DNA of 64,000 nucleotides, from the NCBI GenBank assembly GCA_050249415.1, contig JBFWQO010000013.1, positions 1 to 64,000 of the forward strand, written 5' to 3'. A model generated the notes under the pieces. The model worked only from the letters and a program-made list of their open reading frames with translations, was not told where the DNA came from and ran no database searches. The stretch is from CADEFQ01 sp050249415 (lineage in GTDB: Bacteria; Pseudomonadota; Gammaproteobacteria; Steroidobacterales; Steroidobacteraceae). Each line of letters opens with the position of its first letter. Positions within the stretch are counted from its first letter, which is position 1. Below, in pieces: positions 25,630-33,461 of this stretch. The translations under genes and the position numbers were made by a program.

Positions 25630-26847
25630 ATGAGCGCCAATGCGCCGGCCGGCCGCGTGCTCTCCGGCATGCGGCCGACGGGGGCCCTGCACCTCGGCAA
25701 CTTCCACGGCGCGCTCGCGAACTGGATCGAGTTGCAGTACCAGTACGAATGCTACTTCTTCGTGGCCGACTGGCACGCGCTCACGACCGACTACGAGGAC
25801 ACGAGCCGCCTGCCCGCGCACGTCCACGAGATGCTGATCGACTGGCTCGCGGCGGGCGTGAATCCGGGCATCGCGACCGTGTTCGTGCAATCGCACGTGC
25901 CCGAGCACGCGGAGCTGCACCTGCTGCTGTCGATGATCACGCCGCTCGGCTGGCTCGAGCGCGTGCCGACCTACAAGGACCAGCAGGCGGAACTGAAGGA
26001 AAAGGACCTCGCGACCTACGGCTTCCTCGGCTATCCGCTGCTGCAATCCGCCGACATCCTGATCTATCGCCCGGCCTACGTGCCGGTCGGCGAAGACCAG
26101 GTGGCGCACGTCGAGATCACGCGCGAGATCGCGCGCCGCTTCAATCACATCTACGGCCGCGAACCCGATTTCGAGGCGAAGGCCGAGAAGGCGACGAAGG
26201 GGCTCGGCGGACGCATGGCGACGCAGTACCGGCAGTTGCGACGCGAGTTCCAGGAGGCGGGCAGCCAGGGCGCGCTCGAGAAGGCGCGGGCGCTCGTGCT
26301 CGGCAACAACCGCATCACGGTCGCGGACCGCGAACGCCTCCTCGGCTGGCTCGAGGGCGGCGGCGTCGCGGTGCTGCCCGAGCCGCAGGTGCTGCTGACG
26401 AAATCGCCGAAGGTGCCGGGGCTCGACGGACGCAAGATGTCGAAGTCGTACGGCAATACCATCGGGCTGCGCGAAGACCCGGACAGCGTCGCGAAAAAGC
26501 TGAAGACGATGCAGACCGATCCGGCCCGCGTGCGGCGCTCGGATCCGGGCGATCCGGACAAGTGCCCGGTGTTCGACCTGCATCGCATTTTCTCCGACGA
26601 GGCGACCCAGGCGTGGGCGGCACACGGCTGCCGCACCGCGAGCATCGGCTGCCTCGAGTGCAAGAAGCCGCTGATCGACAAGGTGGTCGAATTCGTCGAA
26701 GGCATGCGCCGGCGTGCCCAGGAGTTCGAGGACAACCCCGAGCTCGTGCAGCGGATCCTGGTGGAGGGCGGCGAGAAGGCGCGCGCGGCCGCGCGCGACA
26801 CGATGGACGAAGTGCGTCGCGTGATGCACCTGCGCGGCAAGCCGTGA
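25630..26847 (+). CDS. trpS: Tryptophanyl-tRNA synthetase, long form
   Basis: 405 residues, about 70 longer than E. coli TrpS. Class I motifs: PTGALHLGNFHGAL (HIGH) and GRKMSKSYGN (KMSKS). TYGFLGYPLLQSADILIY and VGEDQVAHVEITREIARRFN form the Trp pocket. The extra length lies around residues 190-265 (RMATQYRQLRREFQEAGSQG onwards) between these regions, an insertion also known in other proteobacterial long TrpS proteins. A C-terminal CxxC-like pair (GCLECKKPL) is also present. It charges tRNA-Trp. The last codon overlaps the scpA start by GTGA. Confidence 0.96.
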   Translation: MSANAPAGRVLSGMRPTGALHLGNFHGALANWIELQYQYECYFFVADWHALTTDYEDTSRLPAHVHEMLIDWLAAGVNPGIATVFVQSHVPEHAELHLLLSMITPLGWLERVPTYKDQQAELKEKDLATYGFLGYPLLQSADILIYRPAYVPVGEDQVAHVEITREIARRFNHIYGREPDFEAKAEKATKGLGGRMATQYRQLRREFQEAGSQGALEKARALVLGNNRITVADRERLLGWLEGGGVAVLPEPQVLLTKSPKVPGLDGRKMSKSYGNTIGLREDPDSVAKKLKTMQTDPARVRRSDPGDPDKCPVFDLHRIFSDEATQAWAAHGCRTASIGCLECKKPLIDKVVEFVEGMRRRAQEFEDNPELVQRILVEGGEKARAAARDTMDEVRRVMHLRGKP

Positions 26848-27752
26848 AGCCCGACCTCAAGCTCGTGGTGACCACCGGGCCCGCGGCCGCGGCGCCGGAA
26901 GCCGCACCGGCCCCGCAGCAGTCCGAGATGCCCTTCGCGATGGTGCACGGCGAAGCCGTGACCGAAGTGCCGAAGGACCTGTACATCCCGCCGCAGGCAC
27001 TCGAGGTATTCCTCGAGGCGTTCGAGGGCCCGCTCGACCTGCTGCTGTACCTCATCCGGCGGCAGAACCTCGACATCCTCGACATCCCGCTCGCCGACAT
27101 CACGCGCCAGTACATGAACTACATCGAGCTGATGCAGGAACTGCAGCTCGAACTGGCGGGCGAGTACATGCTGATGGCGGCGACGCTCGCCGAGATCAAG
27201 TCGCGCATGCTGCTGCCGCGCGCGCACGCCGTCGCCGACGAGGAGGCCGATCCTCGTGCCGACCTCGTGCGGCGCCTGCAGGAGTACGAGCGCTTCAAGC
27301 GCGCGGCGGAGAACATCGATGCGCTGCCGCGGCTCGAACGCGACGTGTACGCCGCGAGCGCCGATTTCGGCGACCGCAAGATCGTGCGCCTGCTGCCGCA
27401 GGTGCAGCTGCGCGAAATGCTGATCGCCTTCCAGGATGTGGTGCAGCGCGCGGCGCTCTTCGCGCACCACCACGTGCAGCGCGAGCGCCTGTCGGTGCGC
27501 GCGCGCATGGCCGATATCCTGTCGCGGCTCGAGGGGCCGGGGTTCGTCGAGTTCGGACAGCTGTTTCGCCCGGAAGAGGGTCGCATGGGCATCACCGTCA
27601 CCTTCGTCGCGATCCTCGAGCTCGTGCGCGAAGGCCTCATCGATTTCGTCCAGGCCGAGCCCTACGCGCCGCTGCACGTGCGCGCCGCGCCGCCCGGCCA
27701 TGAAGGATTGCATCTGGTCGCGGACAACGCGACCGGCGAGGCGAGCCAATGA
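26844..27752 (+). CDS. scpA: Segregation and condensation protein A
   Basis: 302 residues from GTG 26844. The kleisin core starts at LEVFLEAFEGPLDLLLYLIR and contains RQNLDILDIPLADITRQYMN, LELAGEYMLMAATLAEIKSR and the C-terminal winged helix (ITVTFVAILELVREGLIDFV). The first 45 residues are a Pro/Ala-rich extension; internal ATG codons at MPFAM are possible starts. ScpA bridges the SMC heads. It is coupled to trpS (GTGA) and scpB (ATGA). Confidence 0.94.
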   Translation: MKPDLKLVVTTGPAAAAPEAAPAPQQSEMPFAMVHGEAVTEVPKDLYIPPQALEVFLEAFEGPLDLLLYLIRRQNLDILDIPLADITRQYMNYIELMQELQLELAGEYMLMAATLAEIKSRMLLPRAHAVADEEADPRADLVRRLQEYERFKRAAENIDALPRLERDVYAASADFGDRKIVRLLPQVQLREMLIAFQDVVQRAALFAHHHVQRERLSVRARMADILSRLEGPGFVEFGQLFRPEEGRMGITVTFVAILELVREGLIDFVQAEPYAPLHVRAAPPGHEGLHLVADNATGEASQ

Positions 27753-28459
27753 CCGATACCTCACTGCGCCATATCGTCGAGGCCGCATTGCTCGCGGCGG
27801 GCCGGCCGCTGCCGCTCGCGGATCTGGCGGCGCTCTTCGACGACGGCGACCGGCCGGCGAACGGCGAACTGCGCGCCGCGCTCGGGGAGCTGGCCGCCGC
27901 CTATGCGGGTGGTGCCCTGCAACTGCTCGAGACCGCGGGCGGGTGGCGCGTGCAGGTGCGCGCCGAGTATGCCGCGCGGGTCTCGCGGCTGTGGCCCGAG
28001 CGACCGCAGAAGTACTCGCGTGCGCTGCTCGAAACACTGGCGCTGATCGCCTATCGACAACCGATCACGCGTGCCGAGATCGAACTCGTGCGCGGCGTCG
28101 CGGTGAACCCGAACATCGTGCGCACGCTCACCGAGCGCAACTGGGTGCGCGTCGTCGGTCACCGGGATGTGCCGGGTCATCCGGAGCTGCTCGGCACGAC
28201 GCGCGAGTTCCTCGACTACTTCGGGCTGAAGAGCCTCGATGAGCTGCCGACGCTCGCGGAGCTGAAGGCGATGCCCGAGCTCAATCCGCAACTGGAGTTC
28301 CCGGGCACCGGCGAGGTCGTCGCTGCGGCGGGCGCCGACGACGAAGCGGCGGAGACCGACCCGCCCGACGGCGACGGCGACGGCGACGACGAGGAGTACG
28401 AGGCGGCTGCCGGCGATGCGCCCGGGCTCGTCGCCGCCCCACACGATCCCGGGCCGTGA
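27749..28459 (+). CDS. scpB: Segregation and condensation protein B
   Basis: 236 residues with the tandem winged-helix ScpB fold: LRHIVEAALLAAGRPLPLAD at the N-terminus, KYSRALLETLALIAYRQPIT and RAEIELVRGVAVNPNIVRTL, then VVGHRDVPGHPELLGTTREF and LDYFGLKSLDELPTL. After residue 190 comes an acidic Asp/Glu/Gly tail that is low-complexity and variable in the family. It binds ScpA in the SMC condensin complex. It overlaps scpA by ATGA and rluB by GTGA. Confidence 0.95.
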   Translation: MTDTSLRHIVEAALLAAGRPLPLADLAALFDDGDRPANGELRAALGELAAAYAGGALQLLETAGGWRVQVRAEYAARVSRLWPERPQKYSRALLETLALIAYRQPITRAEIELVRGVAVNPNIVRTLTERNWVRVVGHRDVPGHPELLGTTREFLDYFGLKSLDELPTLAELKAMPELNPQLEFPGTGEVVAAAGADDEAAETDPPDGDGDGDDEEYEAAAGDAPGLVAAPHDPGP

Positions 28460-29355
28460 GCGCGCCGCGCGGCGAGCCGCTGCAGGGCGAGCGGCTGCAG
28501 AAGGTGCTCGCGAGCCAGGGGCTCGCCTCGCGTCGCGAGGCCGAAGCGTGGATCCGGGCCGGGCGCCTCACCGTGAACGGACAGGTCGCCACGCTCGGCG
28601 TGCGCGTCGGGCCGCGCGACGACGTGCGTCTCGACGGGCGGTCGATCCGGCGGCGCGCCGCGGCGCCGGGCGCAACCGTCTTCCTCGCGCACCGCTCGCC
28701 CGGCGAATCGCTGCAGGCGCCGGACGATTCCGGCCACGAGTCGCTGCTGGCGCGGATGCCGAAACGTGCGGGCCGGCGCTTCATCGCCGTGAGCCCGATG
28801 CCGCGGATCGACGGGGGCCTCGAGTTGTTTTCCTCCGACGGGAGCCTCGCGATGCGCCTGCAGCGCGCAGCCCGCCGTGTCGAGAGCGAATTCCGCGTGC
28901 GGCTTCACGGCGAGTTGCCCGCCGAACGGCTCGCGCCGCTGCTCTCGGGCGAAATGGACAGCGGTGAACGCCTCGCGGTGCTCGGCTGCGAGGCCGCGGG
29001 CGGCGAGGGCAGCAATCGCTGGTATGCGCTCGTGACGCGCGGCGCGAGCGGCAAGGCCGTACGGCAATTGTTCGAGCGGCAGGGCGCCACCGTGAGCCGG
29101 GTACTGCGCGTGCGATTCGGTACCCTCGCGCTCGATCCGCTGCTGCCGCGCGGACGGTCCCGCGCGCTGACCGATGCCGAACTCGCCGCGCTGCTCGGCG
29201 TCGCGGAACCGTCCGCGACGCCGCAGGCGGCTCCGCCGGCCCCGCCCCCGCCTACGAAGCGCCCGCGCGCGCCGCGGCCGGCGCCTGCGCGTCCACGGTC
29301 GCCCCCGTCAATCCGCGCCCGCCCGGCCCGAGGAGGCAGACGTACGCCGCGGTGA
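28456..29355 (+). CDS. RsuA/RluB-family 23S rRNA pseudouridine synthase, divergent active-site region
   Basis: 299 residues from GTG 28456. The N-terminal S4 domain (RLQKVLASQGLASRREAEAW, RAGRLTVNGQ) is clear. The catalytic block reads PMPRIDGGLELFSSDGSLAM instead of the usual GRLDxxTxGLLLLTNDG; the catalytic Asp and preceding Arg are kept. NRWYALVTRGASGKAVRQLF and GATVSRVLRVRFGTLALD complete the fold. Position after scpB is that of RluB in many gammaproteobacteria (U2605 modification). The last 50 residues are Pro/Arg-rich and overlap the convergent SDR gene by 104 bases, so the tail may be fortuitous. Confidence 0.85.
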   Translation: MSAPRGEPLQGERLQKVLASQGLASRREAEAWIRAGRLTVNGQVATLGVRVGPRDDVRLDGRSIRRRAAAPGATVFLAHRSPGESLQAPDDSGHESLLARMPKRAGRRFIAVSPMPRIDGGLELFSSDGSLAMRLQRAARRVESEFRVRLHGELPAERLAPLLSGEMDSGERLAVLGCEAAGGEGSNRWYALVTRGASGKAVRQLFERQGATVSRVLRVRFGTLALDPLLPRGRSRALTDAELAALLGVAEPSATPQAAPPAPPPPTKRPRAPRPAPARPRSPPSIRARPARGGRRTPR

Positions 29356-30040
29356 TCGCCTCGGGTGGCGGCACGGATTCGGGCATTTCCGCGGGGTAGG
29401 CCGCGCGGCGCATCGCGGTGCGGGTGCCGCCGGGATTGATCGCGTTGACGCGCACCCGCGTCGTGCCGGACAGCTCGTCGGCGAGCACCTGGGTCAGCCC
29501 CTCGATCGCGAACTTGGAGACCGCGTACGCGCCCCAGTACGCGCGTCCTCGCCGGCCGACGCTGCTCGAGGTGTAGAGCACGCTCGCGTCGGGCGCGGCG
29601 CGCAGCAGCGGCAACAACACCTGCGTCAGCGCCAGGGCCGCCGTGACATTGACGTGCAGGACACGGGTCCACAGCGGCACGTCGTAATGCTCGATCGGCG
29701 AGAGATCGCCGAGGAGGCCTGCATTGTGCAGCAGGCCGTCGAGGCGGCCGTAGCGGGCATCGATCGCCGCGGCGATGGCGTCGTATTCCTTCGCGGTCGC
29801 CTTCTCGAGATCGAGCGGCGCGATCACGGGCGTGGCTCCGCCGGCTGCGACGATCTCGTCGTAGACCGTTTCGAGCTTCGCGACGGTGCGGCCGAGCAGC
29901 ACCACTTCCGCGCCGTGCGCGGCGCACGCGAGCGCAACCGCGCGGCCGATGCCGCTGCCGGCGCCGGTGATCGCGATGATGCGGCCCGCCAGTTCGTCGG
30001 GTGCGGCACGGTAGAGGCGAGGTTCGATCGTGGCGGTCAT
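29252..30040 (-). CDS. YciK-like short-chain dehydrogenase
   Basis: 262 residues from ATG 30040. NAD(P) motif TGAGSGIG near residue 25, NAG at about 107, catalytic Ser in LYTSSSVGRRG and the YxxxK pair in YAVSKFAIEGL. This subgroup (YciK) normally has the same SDR pattern and conserved DLEKAT and RTAMRRAAYP segments, both present. Its physiological substrate is unknown. In pseudomonads it follows mupP; here two genes intervene. It lies 1 base from the squalene/phytoene-synthase-like gene and overlaps the 3' end of the pseudouridine synthase gene on the other strand. Confidence 0.9.
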   Translation of the reverse strand: MTATIEPRLYRAAPDELAGRIIAITGAGSGIGRAVALACAAHGAEVVLLGRTVAKLETVYDEIVAAGGATPVIAPLDLEKATAKEYDAIAAAIDARYGRLDGLLHNAGLLGDLSPIEHYDVPLWTRVLHVNVTAALALTQVLLPLLRAAPDASVLYTSSSVGRRGRAYWGAYAVSKFAIEGLTQVLADELSGTTRVRVNAINPGGTRTAMRRAAYPAEMPESVPPPEAITAAYVCLLGPGGRGLTGATVDAQAPAAARAGAS

Positions 30041-30041
30041 G

Positions 30042-30731
30042 TCATCCCCGGAGTCGGCCGCGTTCGACGCGCCGCGCGGCGCGCCAGGCAGCCCAGGTTT
30101 CGGCAAAGGCGCCGCGCGGCCCGGCATGCAGCGCGAGCATGGACCAGACGACGAGGCCGCGCAGCGGTGCCGCGAGTGCTGCGGGCAGGGCGGCGATAGC
30201 CGCGCGCAGCGTTGCGGCCGATGCTGCCGCTGGCGCCTGCTCCTGCCCGTACAGCGCGTGGCCGAGCGCCGCTGCCACGCCTTCATCGGGAGGAATGGCG
30301 CGCATGGCGCCGCAAGCGAGCACGGCGAGCGGCTTGACGAGTCCGTCGGCCCACAGCGCCGCGTCGCCCGCGAGGTCGCCGGGCGCGACATCGCGCGCGA
30401 GGGCGTGACGGGCGAGGCCGCGCGCGGCGAGGTCCGCGAGGGGTTGCAGGTCGGGTGCGGGCAGGCCCGCCGCGAGGAAGGCCTGCTGCGCGGCACGACT
30501 CGCCGGATGCGCGGGTACCGCGGCCGCGAGCCGCGCCGTTTCCTCCTGCCACCAACCGAGCCGTGCGTGGGCCACCGTGTGGTCGAGAGATGCGCCCGTA
30601 CTCGTCATGATCTCGTGCTCGAGCGTGAGCAGCGCGGCGGTGCCCGCCTGCGCGGGGGCGGGCGTGTAGAGCCACGCGAAATAGCGGGCGCCCGCGGTGC
30701 GCGGCGGTGCCGCGACGTCGGGCGCAGTCAT
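30042..30731 (-). CDS. Squalene/phytoene synthase family-like protein
   Basis: 229 residues. The beginning RYFAWLYTPAPAQAGTAALL, with LTLEHEIMTS, then HARLGWWQEETARLAA and PAHPASRAA, follows the all-helical trans-prenyltransferase (SQS/PSY) fold seen in NDUFAF6-like and phytoene-synthase-like proteins. The first Asp-rich motif of real synthases is not evident (SLDHTVAHARL), and the second is only GDLAGD, so enzymatic activity is doubtful. It is coupled to rmuC by ATGA. Function not known; a structural or assembly role like NDUFAF6 is conceivable. Confidence 0.6.
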   Translation of the reverse strand: MTAPDVAAPPRTAGARYFAWLYTPAPAQAGTAALLTLEHEIMTSTGASLDHTVAHARLGWWQEETARLAAAVPAHPASRAAQQAFLAAGLPAPDLQPLADLAARGLARHALARDVAPGDLAGDAALWADGLVKPLAVLACGAMRAIPPDEGVAAALGHALYGQEQAPAAASAATLRAAIAALPAALAAPLRGLVVWSMLALHAGPRGAFAETWAAWRAARRVERGRLRG

Positions 30732-32056
30732 GGCGTGTCGCTGTCGGAATCGACCAGCGGCGCGGGCTCACCGGGCGAGGGCGTGGTGGCGCCTGGCGGC
30801 GCGGCCGGCTCACGGGTCAGCCGCTCGATCGGCTCGGGCGCCGTGAGCACCGCGCCGGCCGCAACGCCGAGCTCCGTGAACTTCCGCGCCCCCGGCAGCA
30901 CCTGGCGCTCGAGCGAGCCGACGGCACTGTTGTAGGCCTCGACGGCGCCGCCGAGCCGCTGGCCCGCACGTGCAAGATGGCCCGTGAAGGTCACGAGACG
31001 CTTGTGGAGGTCCTGGCCGAGACCCTGGATCTCGGCGGCGTGCTGCGCGACCTGCGCCTGGCGCCAGCCGAAGGCGACGGCCTTGAGCAGTCCCATGAGC
31101 GTGGAGGGGGTGGCGATCACGACGCTCTGCTTCAGCGCGTTGTCGATCAGGTCGGGCCGCTCGGCGAGCGCCGCCGAAAGGAACTGGTCGCCGGGCAGGA
31201 ACAGCACCGCGAACTCCGGGCTGCGGGCGAACTGCGCCCAGTAAGCCTTGCCGGCGAGTTCACGGATCCGCGCCTCGACCTGCTGCGCGTGGCGTGCGAG
31301 CGCGATGGCACGGGTGTCGTCGGTGTCGGCCTCGACCGCGTCGAGGTAGGCGTCGAGCGGCGTCTTCGCATCGACCACGAGGTCGCGCTCGTCGGGCATG
31401 TGCACGACGAGGTCGGGGCGCAGCGACCCTTCGCCCGTCGCGACGTGCGCCTGCTCGGTGAAGTCCGCGTGTTCGCTGAGCCCGGCGAGCTCGACGACCC
31501 GGCGCAGCGTGAGCTCGCCCCAGCGCCCGCGCACTTCGGGGCGGCGCAGCGCCGTCACGAGGTTGCGCGTCTCGCGGGCGAGCTGCGCCTGGCCGCTCGT
31601 CAGCGATTCGATCTGCGTGCGCAGCGTGATGAACGCCTCGCGCCGCTCGCGCTCGAGTGCCTGCACTTCCGCCTCGGTGCGCGCGAGGGTGGCGCGGATC
31701 GGCTCGATCAGCTGGTTGAACGCCGCCTCGCGCTCCTTCAGCGCGCCCTGCACGGTGGCCTGTTCCCTGCCGAGCGATTCACGCGCGAGCGCGAGGAACA
31801 CTTCGCTGTTGGAGCGCAGCGATTCGGCGGCGAGTTCGTCGAATGCGGCGCGCAGCCGCATCTCGCTCTGCGCGAGGATCTCGACCTGCTCGCGCGCACG
31901 CTGCTCGTCGGCGGCCAGCCGCGCCTTCGCGGCCTCGAGGGCGGCGCCGAGTGCGGCGGTGCGCCGCGCCGCGAGCAATTGCGCGACGAGCCAGCCGAGC
32001 AGCGCGCCGAATGCGAAGGCGCCGCACGCGACGGCGAGCGCGACCGCGGTACTCAT
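30728..32056 (-). CDS. rmuC: DNA recombination protein RmuC
   Basis: 442 residues. One N-terminal membrane helix (LAVACGAFAFGALLGWLVAQ), a long coiled coil (about 35-150), and the RmuC nuclease-like core: RGRWGELTLRRVVELAGLSE, LRPDLVVHMPDERDLVVDAK, PGDQFLSAALAERPDL and SVVIATPSTLMGLLKAVAFG. The VVDAKTPLDAY segment carries the PD-(D/E)xK-like acidic and Lys residues. It limits inversion between short repeats. It overlaps mupP by ATGA upstream and the next gene by ATGA downstream. Confidence 0.95.
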   Translation of the reverse strand: MSTAVALAVACGAFAFGALLGWLVAQLLAARRTAALGAALEAAKARLAADEQRAREQVEILAQSEMRLRAAFDELAAESLRSNSEVFLALARESLGREQATVQGALKEREAAFNQLIEPIRATLARTEAEVQALERERREAFITLRTQIESLTSGQAQLARETRNLVTALRRPEVRGRWGELTLRRVVELAGLSEHADFTEQAHVATGEGSLRPDLVVHMPDERDLVVDAKTPLDAYLDAVEADTDDTRAIALARHAQQVEARIRELAGKAYWAQFARSPEFAVLFLPGDQFLSAALAERPDLIDNALKQSVVIATPSTLMGLLKAVAFGWRQAQVAQHAAEIQGLGQDLHKRLVTFTGHLARAGQRLGGAVEAYNSAVGSLERQVLPGARKFTELGVAAGAVLTAPEPIERLTREPAAPPGATTPSPGEPAPLVDSDSDTP

Positions 32057-32730
32057 GCGTCCTCGAGCCAGCGGACGAGTGCGCCGGGCGAGTCGATCCA
32101 GGCTTCGGCGGGCCACAGGTGATGCTCGTCCGCCGCGCTGACATAGCCGAATGAAGCCACCACCGCACGCATGCCCGCCGCGCGGGCCGCCTCGATGTCG
32201 CGCAGCGCATCGCCGACGTAGACACATTCGGCGGGCCCGACGCCGATCGCACCCGCCGCGTGCAGCAGCGGCTCCGGGCTCGGCTTGCGCACCGGCAGCG
32301 TGTCGCCGCTCACGAGACAGGCCATGCGCGCGGCGAGCCCGAGTTCGGCGAGCAGCGGCTCGGCGAGCCAGCCGGGCTTGTTCGTGACGACGCCCCACGG
32401 CAGCGCGGCGCCCTCGAGGTATGCGAGCATCTCCGCACCGCCCGGGAAGAGATCCGTTTCATCGGCGAGCCGCGCGCGATAGAGCGCGAGGAAGCGATCG
32501 CGCAGGCGTTCGAGCGCCTCTCCCTCGATCCCCGGGAAGCCGATGCGCATGAGTCCGTTCGAACCGTGCGACACCTGCGCGCGTGCGGTGTCGAAGCGGA
32601 CCGGCGGCAGGCGCTCTTCGGCGCGCAGCGCATTCATCGCGCCCACCATGTCGGGGGCCGTGTCGAGCAGCGTGCCGTCGAGGTCGAACAGCACCGCCCG
32701 TACGGGCGTGCCCCCGCCGCGGGTACTCAC
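32053..32730 (-). CDS. mupP: HAD phosphatase, N-acetylmuramic acid 6-phosphate phosphatase MupP
   Basis: 225 residues. HAD motifs I FDLDGTLLDTAPDM, II VVTNKP, III RKPSPEPLL and IV YVGDALRDIEAA are intact. By sequence alone phosphoglycolate phosphatase (Gph) is equally possible. The location between ubiG and rmuC/yciK, as in pseudomonads, favours MupP, which dephosphorylates MurNAc-6-phosphate in the anhMurNAc cell-wall recycling route. It is coupled by ATGA overlaps on both sides. Confidence 0.85.
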   Translation of the reverse strand: MSTRGGGTPVRAVLFDLDGTLLDTAPDMVGAMNALRAEERLPPVRFDTARAQVSHGSNGLMRIGFPGIEGEALERLRDRFLALYRARLADETDLFPGGAEMLAYLEGAALPWGVVTNKPGWLAEPLLAELGLAARMACLVSGDTLPVRKPSPEPLLHAAGAIGVGPAECVYVGDALRDIEAARAAGMRAVVASFGYVSAADEHHLWPAEAWIDSPGALVRWLEDA

Positions 32731-33461
32731 GGGCCCGCTCCATCGCGACGGAAATGCGCCAGATAGTTCACGGACGTATCGGGGGTCAGCGTGCCCGCTT
32801 CGCTGAACGGGTCGTAGTCGATGCCCGCGAGGTCGCGGGCGGAGAACCCGGCGCCGCGCGCCATCCGCACGAGCTCCGACGGACGGATGAATCGTTCATA
32901 TTCGTGGGTGCCGCGCGGCAGCAGGCGCAGCACATACTCGGCGGCGACGATCGCGAGTGCAAAGGCCTTCGCATTGCGGTTGATCGTCGAGACGAAGAGG
33001 GCGCCCCCGGGGCGTACGAGGCGCGCGAAGGTCGCGAAAAACCCGCGCGGATCGGGCACGTGCTCGAGCATTTCCATGCACGTGACCACGTCGAACGGGC
33101 CGGTGCCCGCGGCGGCGAGGTCCGCCGCGCTCTCGGTGCGATAGTCGATGGCGAGGCCGCGCTCGAGTGCGTGCAGCCGCGCCACTTCGATCATCGCGGG
33201 CGCGAGATCGATGGCGGTGACCTGTGCGCCCGCTTCCGCGAGCGCCTCGGCGAGGAGGCCGCCGCCGCAGCCGACATCGAGCACCCGTGCGCCCGCGAGT
33301 TGGGCGCGTTCGCGCACGAACGCGCAGCGCACCGGGTTCAAGCGGTGCAGTGGCCGGAATTCGCCATGGGGATCCCAGAAGCGGTGCGCGAGCGCATCGA
33401 ACTTCGCGAGTTCGGCGGCGTCGGCACCGGCCGATCGCGCGCGACCTTGCGCGCGGGTCAT
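32727..33461 (-). CDS. ubiG: Ubiquinone biosynthesis O-methyltransferase
   Basis: 244 residues. SAM motif VLDVGCGGGLLAEALAEAG near residue 60, EHVPDP after motif II, and the UbiG-specific start ELAKFDALAHRFWDPHGEFR with LHRLNPVR. LPRGTHEYERFIRPSEL is also typical. It performs both O-methylations of ubiquinone synthesis. It overlaps mupP and mtaD by 4 bases each, inside the conserved mtaD-ubiG-mupP run. A short N-terminal Arg/Ala extension is the only departure. Confidence 0.96.
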   Translation of the reverse strand: MTRAQGRARSAGADAAELAKFDALAHRFWDPHGEFRPLHRLNPVRCAFVRERAQLAGARVLDVGCGGGLLAEALAEAGAQVTAIDLAPAMIEVARLHALERGLAIDYRTESAADLAAAGTGPFDVVTCMEMLEHVPDPRGFFATFARLVRPGGALFVSTINRNAKAFALAIVAAEYVLRLLPRGTHEYERFIRPSELVRMARGAGFSARDLAGIDYDPFSEAGTLTPDTSVNYLAHFRRDGAGP

